DNA from: Erythrophleum ivorense
Lineage: Eukaryota; Streptophyta; Magnoliopsida; Fabales; Fabaceae
DNA length: 64,000 nt
Assembly (NCBI GenBank): GCA_026724425.1
Contig: JAIUCV010000089.1
Span: forward strand, 2,170,001 to 2,234,000
Reading direction: 5' to 3'
Shown: positions 34,100 to 46,400 of the stretch, piece after piece
Position numbering within the stretch: the first letter of the stretch is position 1
Layout of the letters: the number at the start of each line of letters is the position of its first letter
The notes under the pieces: generated by a model
What the model saw: the letters and a program-made list of their open reading frames with translations, nothing else
Database searches by the model: none
Told to the model about the DNA's origin: nothing
Translations under genes and position numbers: made by a program

Positions 34100-37014
34100 T
34101 TATAAAGATCCACAGCAATCAACGTTGACATCTGGGTTGCTGTCAGAATCCTTATTGGGTCTATACTCCATGGCAGGGGAGCCTAAATCCTTCTTCCATG
34201 GCCAGCCACTGAAGAGAGTCTGAGGGGACTGATATTCCTGTTTCACACAACCGGCTGAACCTAACTGGCCACTGAAGACATGTTGCTTGGACCTTGCATC
34301 ATCGATGTTCAATGGGTCACCATCTTGCATTGCTTGCAGTTGAAAGCAGTTGCTAGCCATAACAGAACTATTACTTGATTCGGAGACAGGATTTGAGGAA
34401 ATCTGAGACAAATGAGACCACATGCCATCTGAGGTAGAGTCAAAACCAAGATACCTCACACTTCCTATATCTTTCTGTAAGAAGTCATGCTCATCTACTT
34501 CAGAGTGCAGTCCAAACCTGTAGAGTGGTTAGTAGATAACAAGGTGCTCTATTTATTACAATTATGGGAAATAAGAAAATATGAACACTTAAAAAGGTTG
34601 AGTTAGATCTCTTCAAGAAGTCCTTATTCAAAAGTCAAAACCACATCACTATTGCATCCCATGCCCAGACTAAAAATATAAAATTAGTAAAAATGCCCAG
34701 AACATATTTGAAAATAAATGACCCATTTGCAAAAAAGCTTAGGTAGTGCTACTACTGAATTCCAAAAGAAACAAAACCACCCACTATCTGCCCAAAGACT
34801 TCTATTGACATATATCCAATAAGCTCTTTACAGAAGAAACCCCTTTTTTAAAAGATAGGAATAAAATTTATAGATAAAAAGTTAAAACAATGCATTAAGG
34901 GAGAACAAGGAATCCTCCCTGACCCAGACAAAAAAGCTAAACAAGGAACGTATAGTCATTTAGCTTAAATTGCCAAAATTCAACTCTCAGATTTATTTCT
35001 CTTTCATATTTGCTCGTTTATTGTTTTAAAGTAAAAAAGTTTTGGTCAATTTCAGTTTGGGCATATCCAAGTCCAAATAGTATCAATACCAGCTTCTGCT
35101 AACACAAAGGAGCAGCTATGAGAAGTCTACTAGTGTTCAAAGGAGGAAGCGGAAATTAAAAGAATTCATACCAGTTCACTGATGGCCAGAAAATGAAAAA
35201 GCATATCACCAGTCAGATAAAAAGAAAAAGCCATTTTAGCAACTTCATTCAACAATCTAAACCCTAATTATTGGGGAAGGATGACACCAAGCTATAAACC
35301 ACCATTGCTGGAAAAGTGTCATTACATCATTGATAATGGATACTCCATCACTAGTATGATTGACCAACATAAAATTGTCTCTCCTTCATGTTCATGTCCA
35401 CAGAATTTTGCTTTAACGATATCACAAATTAACATCATGCCCCTGCCATTACTTTGTGGTATTAATAATCAATCATCAAAAAAGCCTCTGGTTTCCAATT
35501 TTATCACGCCATCCCCCGAAACTTCATCCACCCCCAGACAAGGTAGCACCCTGCCCCCATTTCCTTCAATGCGTTTCAAATTAAGGTCAAAAAATTGTCC
35601 ACAGAATCTCTTTTAAAAATGGAAACCCTCCTGCTCCAAGTTAAGACCTCATATTCATGAAGAAAATACTATGATCTGTTTTTGTATGGTAGTAGAATTC
35701 AGGTTACCAGAAAGTAGCAAGTCAAGAGTTGAAGATAATTTTATCATGATAAGCGGCTACCCCTGATTAACTGCGTATATGTTATTTAAAACCACTATTC
35801 CGAGAACATGGCCATCCAAAAAGATTTTATCTTTCCTCTGCCCAGCCATTTATTTGTTGTTTCTCAAAGGCAATGTCGAAAGTTGTATATTTTAAGTTTT
35901 AAAAACATCGCAAATATTGAAACTAGACTATTTTAAAATCTAGAAAATTCTACCTTTTAAACGCACAAAAATTATGCTGTATAAAATACAAGTCTAGCTT
36001 CAAAGCACAAGCTAGTTGGCTTACTCCTTACTCTTCCATCCCACGCATCGTAATGATCCACCCATGTTAGGTAACTTAGCATTACAGCTACCATATACAA
36101 GTCTATAAGATAATAATTTTGTCCCTGTCAGAGTAGCATTATTCACACAAACAAATAACCACTCCACTAGGAGTCTAGGACTCGCTACAAGCATGATGTG
36201 AATCCATGAGTCAAATACCGCAAACATAGCACAAATTATTAGAACACGAATACATCATCACAATCACAATGCTCGATGCATATGACTTGAAAATTGAAAA
36301 AGTGTGGCCAATTCAGAATATGCTCACAAGTGGCTATACTATACCTGTACTCTTTCTTGCTAATCTCATTGGGAAGAGGCTCAATCTGCAGCTGTGATAC
36401 GTTGTTTCCAAGGCTTAAACCCTCACGAGTACCATTTGTATGCAAGGGCAGGCTGTGTAATGAGCTTCCACTACCACTTCTGCTCCCACCACCAACTTCC
36501 GAAGACTGAGTAGGAGGAAGAGCAGCTTGTGATGATTCCACAGGCTTTCTTGAACGATATCGTCGGCGAATCATGTGCCGCTCACAGTACTTAGAGTCAG
36601 GATGTGCATCTCTGGAACACCTCCATTTCTTGCCATCTGTCCTCCTGCACCTTCCCGGTTCTGGGTCTATCTTCTTCCCGTAATAGGAGCAATAACCCAC
36701 TTCAAAGGGGGGGGGGGGGTGGGGGAAAGGACGATTAATTGATTATATTAGACAAAAATTAGGGATTTAGAAAAAAAACAAAAAAACCAGAGATTCAAGA
36801 AAAAAGAAATTAGGGATTTTGTTGGCTTACGAGCTGAATGATGGACCGACATCAATTGGAGGCTCTTGTGAATCGGAACGAGGAGGTCAGGTGGAACGGT
36901 TAACCCATCTTTGAGATACTTAAAGATGAGGGCTTGGTGTTCGAGCTCCTGCCACTGCGCCACCGTGAATGGCAGCGGCTGGGGTCCCGTCCACATCGGC
37001 GGTGGAACACTCAT
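34100..37014 (-). CDS. GRF: growth-regulating factor (GRF), QLQ-WRC transcription factor
   Basis: Complement of join 34100-34517, 36345-36699, 36831-37014; 318 aa. Exon 1 carries the QLQ domain (PFTVAQWQELEHQ, Gln20, Leu24, Gln27), which binds GIF co-activators. Exon 2 carries the WRC domain with the C3H zinc ligands Cys79, Cys89, Cys100, His103 (spacing 9-10-2) and the basic RRRYRSRKP nuclear signal at 106-114. The exon 1/2 junction gives Leu62 by phase. Exon 3 begins FGLHSEVDEHDFL and ends at a stop after NVDCCGSL; I see no FSTTQL-like C-terminal motif, so it is a shorter GRF. A miR396 site lies in exon 2. GRFs promote cell proliferation in leaves, roots and flowers. Which GRF number is uncertain. 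Odd: the exon-2 acceptor is preceded by a run of about 12 C on the sense strand. Confidence 0.9.
36536..36556 (-). promoter_or_regulatory. miR396 target site in GRF exon 2
   Basis: The sense strand from 36556 to 36536 begins CGTTCAAGAAAGCCTG and ends TGGAA. It is the conserved 21-base miR396 complementary site of plant GRFs, coding RSRKPVE just after the WRC domain. It should place the mRNA under miR396 cleavage. Confidence 0.92.
36706..36726 (-). repeat. poly-C/poly-G tract at GRF exon 2 acceptor
   Basis: On the sense strand a tract of about 12 C plus a second C run precedes TTTGAAG and the exon. It replaces the usual U-rich polypyrimidine tract. Confidence 0.8.
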
Positions 37015-37209
37015 TTCAGTGTTGTTGTTGTTGTTCTGCTGCTACTACTGGTGCTTCGTAGTTTATGCACAAAACAAGGAGCGATTTCAATGACAGAAAC
37101 AGACAAATTCGCCGCAGAAAGATATATAGGAAGGAAAAGAGAGAGAGAAAGAGGCGGTTACCTCGGAGTGGGACAGACAGAAAACAAGTTCAGCCATGGT
37201 TAGAAGGGT

Positions 37210-40200
37210 TTAAGGAAGCTCAACAATAACTGATGGGGTTTTCAGATTAAGTTTCTCTAATCGCGGCAGCCGCAATATGTTCTTGATCTGAAACTAATGT
37301 GGCCCCCACCGGTGCCCATTGTTTTTTTAACATAAATTTTAAAAGTTCAAATTGTGTTTTTTTTTTTATGGATCAAATTATGTTTTAATATGTGTTATAA
37401 TATAATTTATAAATATTACAAAAATCTTTTAAAATCTATCAGTGTGAAAGCTTCATTTGAACGTGTTTATTAGGAATTGACTTTTTAACGTCCTTGTCTT
37501 TAATAATCGCATTTATTTGGCATTGGTAATTAAAATTAATTATTACGCTTTCTTTAACTTAAGGACAAGGTTAAATTAATATTCTATTATGTTGACTTTA
37601 TCTAATATTTTAAATTGATTTCTTTTAAATTTGTAAAATTTTAAAATAATTATTTAAGTTTTATATTTGACTTATAAATTTTATTTTTAATAAATTAAAT
37701 AATATTAATAATAGTATGAACTAAAATTTAAATGTGCTTCAAATGTGTAAACATATTATTCATTTATTTTTTGAGTTCAGATCCTTTACAGTGCAATCCA
37801 CTCCCAAGTAAGAGGGCCAGCATTTTTTTAAATTTTAATTTTTTTAACTAAAAAGTACAAGGGATTCTTTCTATGATCTTTTGTCTTTTCCATTTGAATC
37901 TAATAAGCAAACACGAATTTACTAAAATGTCCCACTACACTCATTTTATTCCCTTATGTTCAAATCAAATCTACTCAAATAACCACAAAAGAGAGGGGGC
38001 AATCAGGGTAATTGAGATTCAAGAATAAAAAAGCAAATGACGACAAATATGTGTCCAGTATTGAATGTGTGTGAGTGCTCCGTAACCCATGTTTGAATTG
38101 AACCAGCGTAGAGAGAGAAAGTACGTGTTGACTGTTGAGTCAAAGTTCTGTCACAAGGCAGTTTGGGATGACCTTGGTATTATTTCACCAATTATAACAT
38201 AAGCACATAAGAACACCAATGATAAATCAATGAGCACCGTAAAGACCAAATCTTCTTCAATAAATCATGGATGTAGCTGCCTTTTCGTTAAATGGAGGAG
38301 CTGTAGAGAATTCAGAATTTCCGAGAAAAACAATGGAAAAAGAAAGAATAATAACACGTTAAACTAACCATGTTAGCGCGTGGTATTGTGAGAATTTGGA
38401 TTTTTTTGTAATTTCAAATTGATAGTATATATTGTGGTCAAAAATAAAAAATAAAAAAGGAAATAATATGAGTAAAAAAAAAGTGATTCTTATACCAACT
38501 TTTATTTCTGTGTATTATTTTCTCTTCGTAACTATATAATTACAAATGATCCAATTTCGTGTTATTAACGTGTTGATAGGAAAAGATGCTTGTAATGGGT
38601 GGATAAGTTGGATCATGACTGAATGGTTAGATATAATTTAGGTTTTTTTTTTTAATTCAAATAACCACAAATTCTGACTTGGTTATATCATTAAAAAAGC
38701 AAGAAAATTCACCAAGCATTTCAACTTAGCTGTAAAAAAAAAATATGAACTTGTATAATTTAATAAAATTTATAAAGGAAGGCTCTTATAAGACGATTTG
38801 AAATTAAGGAATTATTTTAAAATATTTTAAACCTAAAACATTATTCTGAGATATTAAATAAAATTAAGGGGCCAAAATAATAATTTAACCAAAAAAACAA
38901 TAAAACAAAATCATATCATGTTCAAATTCTCGTTATCTTTTCTTCAAAATTCAAATTTAGTATCACTTCCATCTATTTCTTACGCTTTCTCAACTTCTCA
39001 TTTTCTTATGGGCTGCTTCATGCTGTCCTGCTTGCAGAACTAATCACAGTATATGATTGGTCATTTTTCCCCCCATTTTTTTACTGTTCAAAGCAGCTTC
39101 CTTGCTTGCTTCGGTATCGACATGAACATTCTGAGAGATTTTTAGGTTGTCATATGCAAGAAAAATTCTACCACACTTTTTTCCCTATCATTCGTTTGAT
39201 GATTTCTTGGCACGATTGTGATAATACCCTGTTATTGGATTGCAAATTTTTTGGTATTGATTTCTAATTGTATTAACACTGTAAATGTATTCATTTTACG
39301 GGGGTTGGTGTACCCTCTATGTCATATATGGAATCTAGATACTCTGAAATGGTTCCTATTTTATGTGTACAGATTACTACTGAGATGCTTTCTCTGTTTC
39401 TACATGGATGGTTGCTTATTTTTCTATACTCGAAAAATAGACGGATATCTAGAGGCCTTTTTCCTGAATGATTTTCTTTATTCCACTGCATTTTTGTTGA
39501 GGTTGGGACTGATTTGAGATATTGTTGAGGTCAGAAGACACAGAACCGTGACTTATTACACTTGTGATATTAATAATTTTGTCATTTTGCAGGGAAGAGA
39601 AATATTGTTGATCATCATTAAGAATTTGATTGTAATTTGTTGTTACTTGGTAGGTGAGAATAATGAAATTTCCAGTGCATCCCTTTACGCAATGGATTGT
39701 CATTCGACGACTGATTTTGTTTTATTTTATTTTCTGATATCAGGGTAAGACTTCAAAGTGTTCAATGTCTGAAACAAAACATATTGTTTGAAACAGAACA
39801 CATTGTTCATAGGCAATGGTCCAAAAAACTGGACAGAGGATTAATTTAGGGAAGTCAATAAGGCGTTGATCCTGGAGCTGAAAACAATGAGCTCATAAAG
39901 GTGCAATCTTGAACTTATTTGAGAGAGAGAAAGAGACAGAGGTTTCGAAGAGAATATTCTCAAAATGACTTATTATTTTCGCATTGTGTATGAGTTATTG
40001 AATTCCGTGTTATTTTTCTTCTCTTTTTTTTTCTCTTTCCTCTTATTTTATTTTTTGATTTTTTTCTCAATTTTTTTATGTTTACATAGGACCTACCTAT
40101 CTAATTAAATAGTACTATTTATTGTATATCTGGTAGAATATAAAATTTTTTAAGATAATAGAAATAAAAATAAAATAAAATCCTGTAACTTAAAAACTAT

Positions 40201-43200
40201 ATTTGTAAAAAGGAATGGGAATCTCTTCTTATTTTGATATTTGATATGGTGGGAATAGTATAAGAAAAGAAATGAAAAATAAATAAATAACTAAAACATG
40301 CCTGAAACTAAAAAATATAAAAAATTAATTTTTCTTAATAAATAAAAAGGAAAAAAGAAAATTTGCACTTGAGGATTTAAGTTGAAGATTTTTATAAAAT
40401 GCTAAAAGACATTAAATTTTAAAATTACTCTAAATGACAACAAATTCTAATTATATAGTAAAATTATTGTTCTGAATTTCAAGTTAAAATTTGTTTCTTC
40501 GGATTATTTAGAATAATTTTAAAATATAAGGTCCTTCGATATAAAATATTATTTTATTTAAGGCAAAACACTATATATATATTTTCTTTCCATCCTCAAT
40601 GGTAACTTTCCTTTAATGAAAAGACAAGTATAATATTAATGGATTACCTAATAATAATGGCAACAATCAATAGTACTACCTCTATTTGTTTCATCCATTG
40701 TAGTGCTTGAAAAGAAACCAGGATTCCTATATATTAAGTGGAAAGCTCTTTAGATATTCTTGGTGGAATATTGGGACCTCAAAGCTAATGAAGTGTAAAG
40801 AAAAAAGCCCAATTGTTTAGTCCCTTATCATCACTTAAGAAAAGCTCATTTAACCTTTTGTAATGTTATAGCATACGTATGTTTGTTTACGAAGAGGAAG
40901 GGGACAAAAACAACCTTGTAAGAAGAATATGCAGTTCCAAAGAGGTGTTGCTTAGAAGATAAACCTAAACTCTCTATCATCGAAATAATATTACAAATAT
41001 CCCATGAAAATATACAAAGCTTCATGTTACTAAAATGTCACTTGCTATATTAACTAATAATATATATCAGGTAAAAGTCAAAGTTTAAAAGTAGTAACCA
41101 ATAGTATTGGCCAAAAAAATAAGCAACTAATAGTTGGTAACTTTTGCTTAACATTAAAAAATATAAAGACAATTGGATTCAAAAGCAAGTATAGACCTAT
41201 CTCTTAAAAATATAGAGCCAAATCATTGAAAGAGAAAGTACATAAACATAGATACAGTTTGTTTCAACTAATACTAATAAATATGTGCATAATGAAGATA
41301 GGTAATCCCATTCATACTGCAATTCATCTATTGCACTGACTTCTTTATTAACATTTTTCTCATGTAAATAGTTTGTGGGATTGAGGGATACAATTTATTC
41401 CCTCTGATCTCATATATAAAAAATAAATAATTAATTCACGAATATTAAGAAAGTTAGTTAAAAGTAATTAATTTTTTTAATTCTGTCTCAAATAAAAATT
41501 ATTTTTCAAAAATATCCCTATTTAATATGTATACTTTCTCTTTGAAATTAATGATTACCACTACTCATAATTTGAATGACTTATTTAATAAAGAGCATAA
41601 TTAAAATATTATAATTAATATGGTAGTTTGTTTTTTATATATAAGACCAAATCAAATCTTAACAAAATTTTTTATATATGAGACCAGAAGAAGTAAAAAA
41701 AAAAAACTACTTTTGAGCAATTATTATTTTGGATTAATGAACTATATATAATAGGATATTATGTATAGTTCTAATCACACCTAGTCTTAAGTTTTTTTTT
41801 CCTTAAAGAAACTAATGCATATGATTCACATTTTGCAGAAAATAATGGTACAATGTGGTTTATTTTAGAGTGAAAAGATTTAGAGATGTCAAAAAGATTT
41901 TGATCTAGAGAAAAGCAATATCTAAAACATAATTACTATTGATGTTACTGCATCACCAATTTTAGAATGTTTAATTGAGGCTTTTATGGCACATTAAAAA
42001 AAAAAAAAGCTTTTTAGTTTCCCTCAAATTGATATCCTTTACAATCTAGAATTTGTCAGTCATATTGATACAATTTTAATGGTTATACTTCTACAATAAA
42101 ACCCAATTGGTTCCAATATTAAAATATGGAAAGCAACCCTTTAAGAGGCATAATCACGAGCAACCATACCATATCTAAATAGCCTTCCACAGAGACCAAT
42201 GATGCTGCAACTAAGATAGTAAAAAAGCAAACTCTAATTTTCAATAAGCTTTTTGAAAACATAATGCTATGCCAAGAGCACCACACAATTTAATAAATGG
42301 CTATATATGATTTATTTACTATTTAAATTTAAATTCTTTTTATTTAATAGTACTCCATAATTGATCAGATTAAACTAATTAGCCAAGTAATAACCTAATA
42401 TAAAAAGCCAAATGAGATTTGAGAAGGCACATCCACACATGAAAAAAAAAATACTATGGGCTACAAATTCCCACATGTTAATGTGTGTAATATTCCCATA
42501 TTCCGTAACTGTGACATGGCCATATGCTTGATTGTGGGAAAGTATTGATTATGAATTTAATTTATCAATTTCACAATTTATTGCGGTTGGTTGTTATTTA
42601 CACTTTTATTGTTTTATTTTCAACTAATAAAAAAAAAAGAAAGGGAAATAAAAAGCATATTATACTTTATATAATAAAAATAGTTCATTATTCCTTCAAT
42701 TTTTAATTTTTAAGTTCACCTAACCTAGAATTTTTTTTATTTTAAAAATCTCAATACCTTTTATCTCCCGTTTTCCTGTTCCCTCATTCAAAATAGGCAT
42801 AATATTATTTATATCTTATAATTGTCAAATTTTTTATTCTCTTATTTTTTATTTTTTATTTAATTAATTTTTATATAATATTAATTATAATTTTGATCAT
42901 TTAAAAATTAATTTATGATATTTTATATCTTACTGATATATTAAAGAAACAATTCTTAAATCTAAAGTTTTTTCACTTAATAGACAGTTTATAGGAGGAT
43001 GCCGCAAAAGAACAAAGGCTTATCCGGTGTTAAGTGCATCTCTCCATTGTCCATCTAGCGCCTGCACGTGGCCAGTCCAAGGACTATAGGGTAAATAGGG
43101 ATGCGATCGGGGGCTGTACTGATATTTCCCGAAGAATTAATAATTAGAAAATTAAAGCTGAATTATTTATTACAACGATGTAATAAAATATTTTAATAAA

Positions 43201-43440
43201 TTTGGACAAAAAACTCTCTCTCAAGGTGTTTTGTATTTATTTTGAAATACACATATATTTTAATATATTTTAAAATCGACGCAATAATTATGTAATCAAG
43301 CATAAGCTACAATTTCCCTCAAAGTTAATCCCAAATATTAGAGTTGGAAGCTTTTCGATATGGGTTTTGAGTCCAGAGGGGCACCTGAAGGAACAAACAC
43401 GAAGAAAGGAGCTCTATACCTATCCTCTCTCTCTCTCTTA
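37210..43440. other. 6.2-kb AT-rich intergenic region
   Basis: The first part is the GRF upstream region, with a GTT/CT-rich leader at 37015-37200. The rest is AT-rich with scattered homopolymers. Open frames such as 39218-39517 are low-complexity hydrophobic and not credible. No tRNA, rRNA or recognisable transposon protein is seen. GC rises at 42990-43130, close to MOB1. Confidence 0.5.
43065..43070. promoter_or_regulatory. G-box CACGTG upstream of MOB1
   Basis: A CACGTG palindrome in a short GC-richer island about 380 bases before the MOB1 ATG. It is a candidate bZIP/bHLH site; a pyrimidine (CT)n run follows in the leader at about 43425-43440. Confidence 0.35.
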
Positions 43441-43448
43441 CCCGAGCC

Positions 43449-46400
43449 ATGAGCCTCTTCGGTTTAGGCAGGTGGGTATAAGATCTTGGATTTTGACTAA
43501 TTAATTTATGCTTGGAAGGAGTATGCGCTTTCCTAATTAAGTATTGTTGCTGTGTTAGTCTGTTGATTTTGCATTGAATGATTATATTCTCAGATGTCCT
43601 ATGATCTGATCTGTTTTAGTTGGTAACTTTTGTTCAATGCAAAATTGTTAAAATTTGATGATGTTTTAGCTCTTTCTGGATTTAATTTGATCTTGCGTTC
43701 CAATTCCTTATATTTCGCCACATGTTGGTAATTTGCTTCAGCATTTTCTGTCTCTTGGAAAATGAATGCGAGTATATAAGAAAATTTGGCGGGCAGTCAT
43801 ACTGTTTTGTGATTCATCCATTGATCTAATGATAATGAATTTAATGAAGAAGTGTACAAAGCTTTCTTAACATGACTGTCACACGAGTGATGTCTAACAG
43901 ACTTGTGGCAGTGAGATTTTCCATAACCAGGTGGTTTTGTGCATAGTGGAAGTTCTCTATTGACCCTTCGTGCATGTATGTTGGATAATCTCTAATCATT
44001 AGATTTTAACGTTACATTTAATTTGGCCTGGGCTTCTAACAAAGGATTGGATTTTCCTTTTGTGTGCATTGATAAACTAATTATTGTGTTTGTCTTATAG
44101 TACTTTCTGTCGTGACCTCATCTTGTTGTTTTAATTAAGATTGGGTTTTGCTTGGACACTCCAAGTATAAGAAGGATCAAACTTCGCGTGGTAATGATTA
44201 CATCTGATTCCCTGGCTCGAGTCCTACCAGCCTAACACAACGGCCTTGTTGACTCTCTCCAAACATATGTTAGATTATAGTACTTGCTGTCGCAACCTCA
44301 TCTTGTCATTTTTATTAAGATTGGATTTTGCTTAGACACTTCAAGTGTAAGAAGGATCAAACTTTGGGTAGTAATGATTACCTCTGATTTCCTGGCTCGA
44401 ATCCTGCCAGCCTAACAAAACTGTCTTGTCCTACTTTTTCCAAACATACATTAGTTAAGCTGACTAATTATTGTGTTTGTCTTACAGTACTTGCTGTTGC
44501 AACCTCATCTTATCCTTTTAATTAAGATTGGATTTTGCTTAGACACTCCAAGTGTAACAAGGATCAAACTTCGGTTAGTAATGATTACCTCTGTTTCCCT
44601 GGCTTGAGTCCTACCAGCCCACCACGATGGTCTTGTCCTATTTTCTCCACAGATGTGTTAGATTAAGCTGACCAAGCATTTTCAAATTTCAAATATGAAA
44701 TGGGGATGAGTAGGGAGATTTAACTTGAATTATTACATTGCCCTTGCAGAATATGATATGTCATTAATCTGTAGTTATCTTTAATTGATCTATATTATCA
44801 CATTTCTATGTCTTTTGGAATTCGATTTTGATACGAAATGAATTGTTAATAGATTTTGATTGGCTAACCATAGTGTTGCTCATTGCAGCTCTTAAACTCT
44901 TGGTTGGTGAGTGAATGTGTCTTTGTTGAGATCACGAGACATACAATATTCCCTCATATTATCTCATTATTTTTACATCCCCTTTGACTAAGTGAAGAAT
45001 CGTCATGGTCATCCCTGAAGCAAACCATTTTAAGCTCTTATACTGAAAATGTTATAGGATGTCCCAAAATTATGTATCTGCGTTATGTAAATTGCATCAA
45101 TGCCTTTATAACATAGATACAAAATTTTGGGGCATCGTGTAACCTGGTAATTACTAGTTTGCCACTGCTGAGACAGCCGCAATCACATTCAGTATTTGGC
45201 ACACCACATTATTACATTTTTTGATAATTTGGGTAACTAAATCAAGAAGATCTACAATAAAACCATTTACATATATTAAAACTTTTCTGTAGAGTGTTAG
45301 AAATGTGAGGTAATCAAGCTTCCACGGACACACACTCTTGTTTGAGAGAAATTTTTTTTAATCGGTAGAGAAGTTTTAAGTAGTAGTGTGTGTGCATCTT
45401 TGCATGACATTAGTGCATCTGTCAAAGGTACTATAAATGTTGTAAATAATTTTAGTGATTCGGTTTAGATTGACTCCCTTTCATCCTTATATTGGTATGT
45501 TCACCTGATGAATTACTCTGCAACAGAAACCAGAGAACATTCCGCCCAAAAAAGAGTGCACCTTCTGGTAGCAAGGTTGGTCCCTTTTATTGAAATATAT
45601 TCTGGGATCTCTTTATCCAATTTGATACATTTTGTTCCTTAAATTGTTATTGTGTGTTGTACTTTATGTCTTTGTTTAGAGTCTTGGGCCTTGCATTATA
45701 AGCAAGAGGATTAAATCTTTTTTCCCCCCTTTTATGGGGTGTTGGGGAAGGGGGAGCAGTTTGACTATTTAACTAATGGTGGAGTGCCTTGCTTAGAATT
45801 AAGTCTGCCAAATGGTAACGTAATGAAACAGAAACTCTTTCTTGTTGAAAATTAAAATTATGGTAATAGTAATGAGAATGGGAGGTAAAATCATTGATGC
45901 ATGACCCAAAAGAGGCTACTTTCAGTCAGGGAAGATGGAGGAAAAGGAATTTCATAGTGTAATTTACATATATGACCTTTTATTTTCAAGGCAGACACTG
46001 AAATCCAATAATTTCACTTCAACTGCTCTATTTTGAAATTGCAAATTTATTGTTTACAACTTCCAAGTTTTGTGGTGTGGTGTTGAAGTCTGTACAAATT
46101 CCAAGTTTTGTTTGTATTGCAGGGAGCACAGCTTAGACAGCACATTGATGCTACATTAGGAAGTGGAAATCTGAGGGAAGCAGTAAAGCTACCTCCCGGG
46201 GAGGATTTAAATGAGTGGCTTGCTGTCAACAGTAAATCTCATTCTCTCTTTCTCATGCACTGTTGAGAGCAGTGTATTTACCTGTTGCAGTTTCTCCTTG
46301 CCTTTCAGATTCTAGATTTCCCTGAATTTATCTATGGTATGCATCAGTACAATACTGAAATGCGGCAATTTTTCTTTTTTCTGGTCTATATTGCAGCTGT

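Noticed and set aside
35281..35616. 111-codon frame on the plus strand
   Set aside because: Lies inside GRF intron 2 on the opposite strand, with low-complexity composition and no known domain.
39218..39517. 99-codon hydrophobic frame in the GRF-MOB1 intergenic region
   Set aside because: Phe/Leu/Tyr-rich composition from T-rich DNA, no domain, and an overlapping frame on the other strand.
44041..44680. Repeats considered as a CRISPR-like array
   Set aside because: Only three diverged long units in a plant intron with no short identical repeat or spacer structure.
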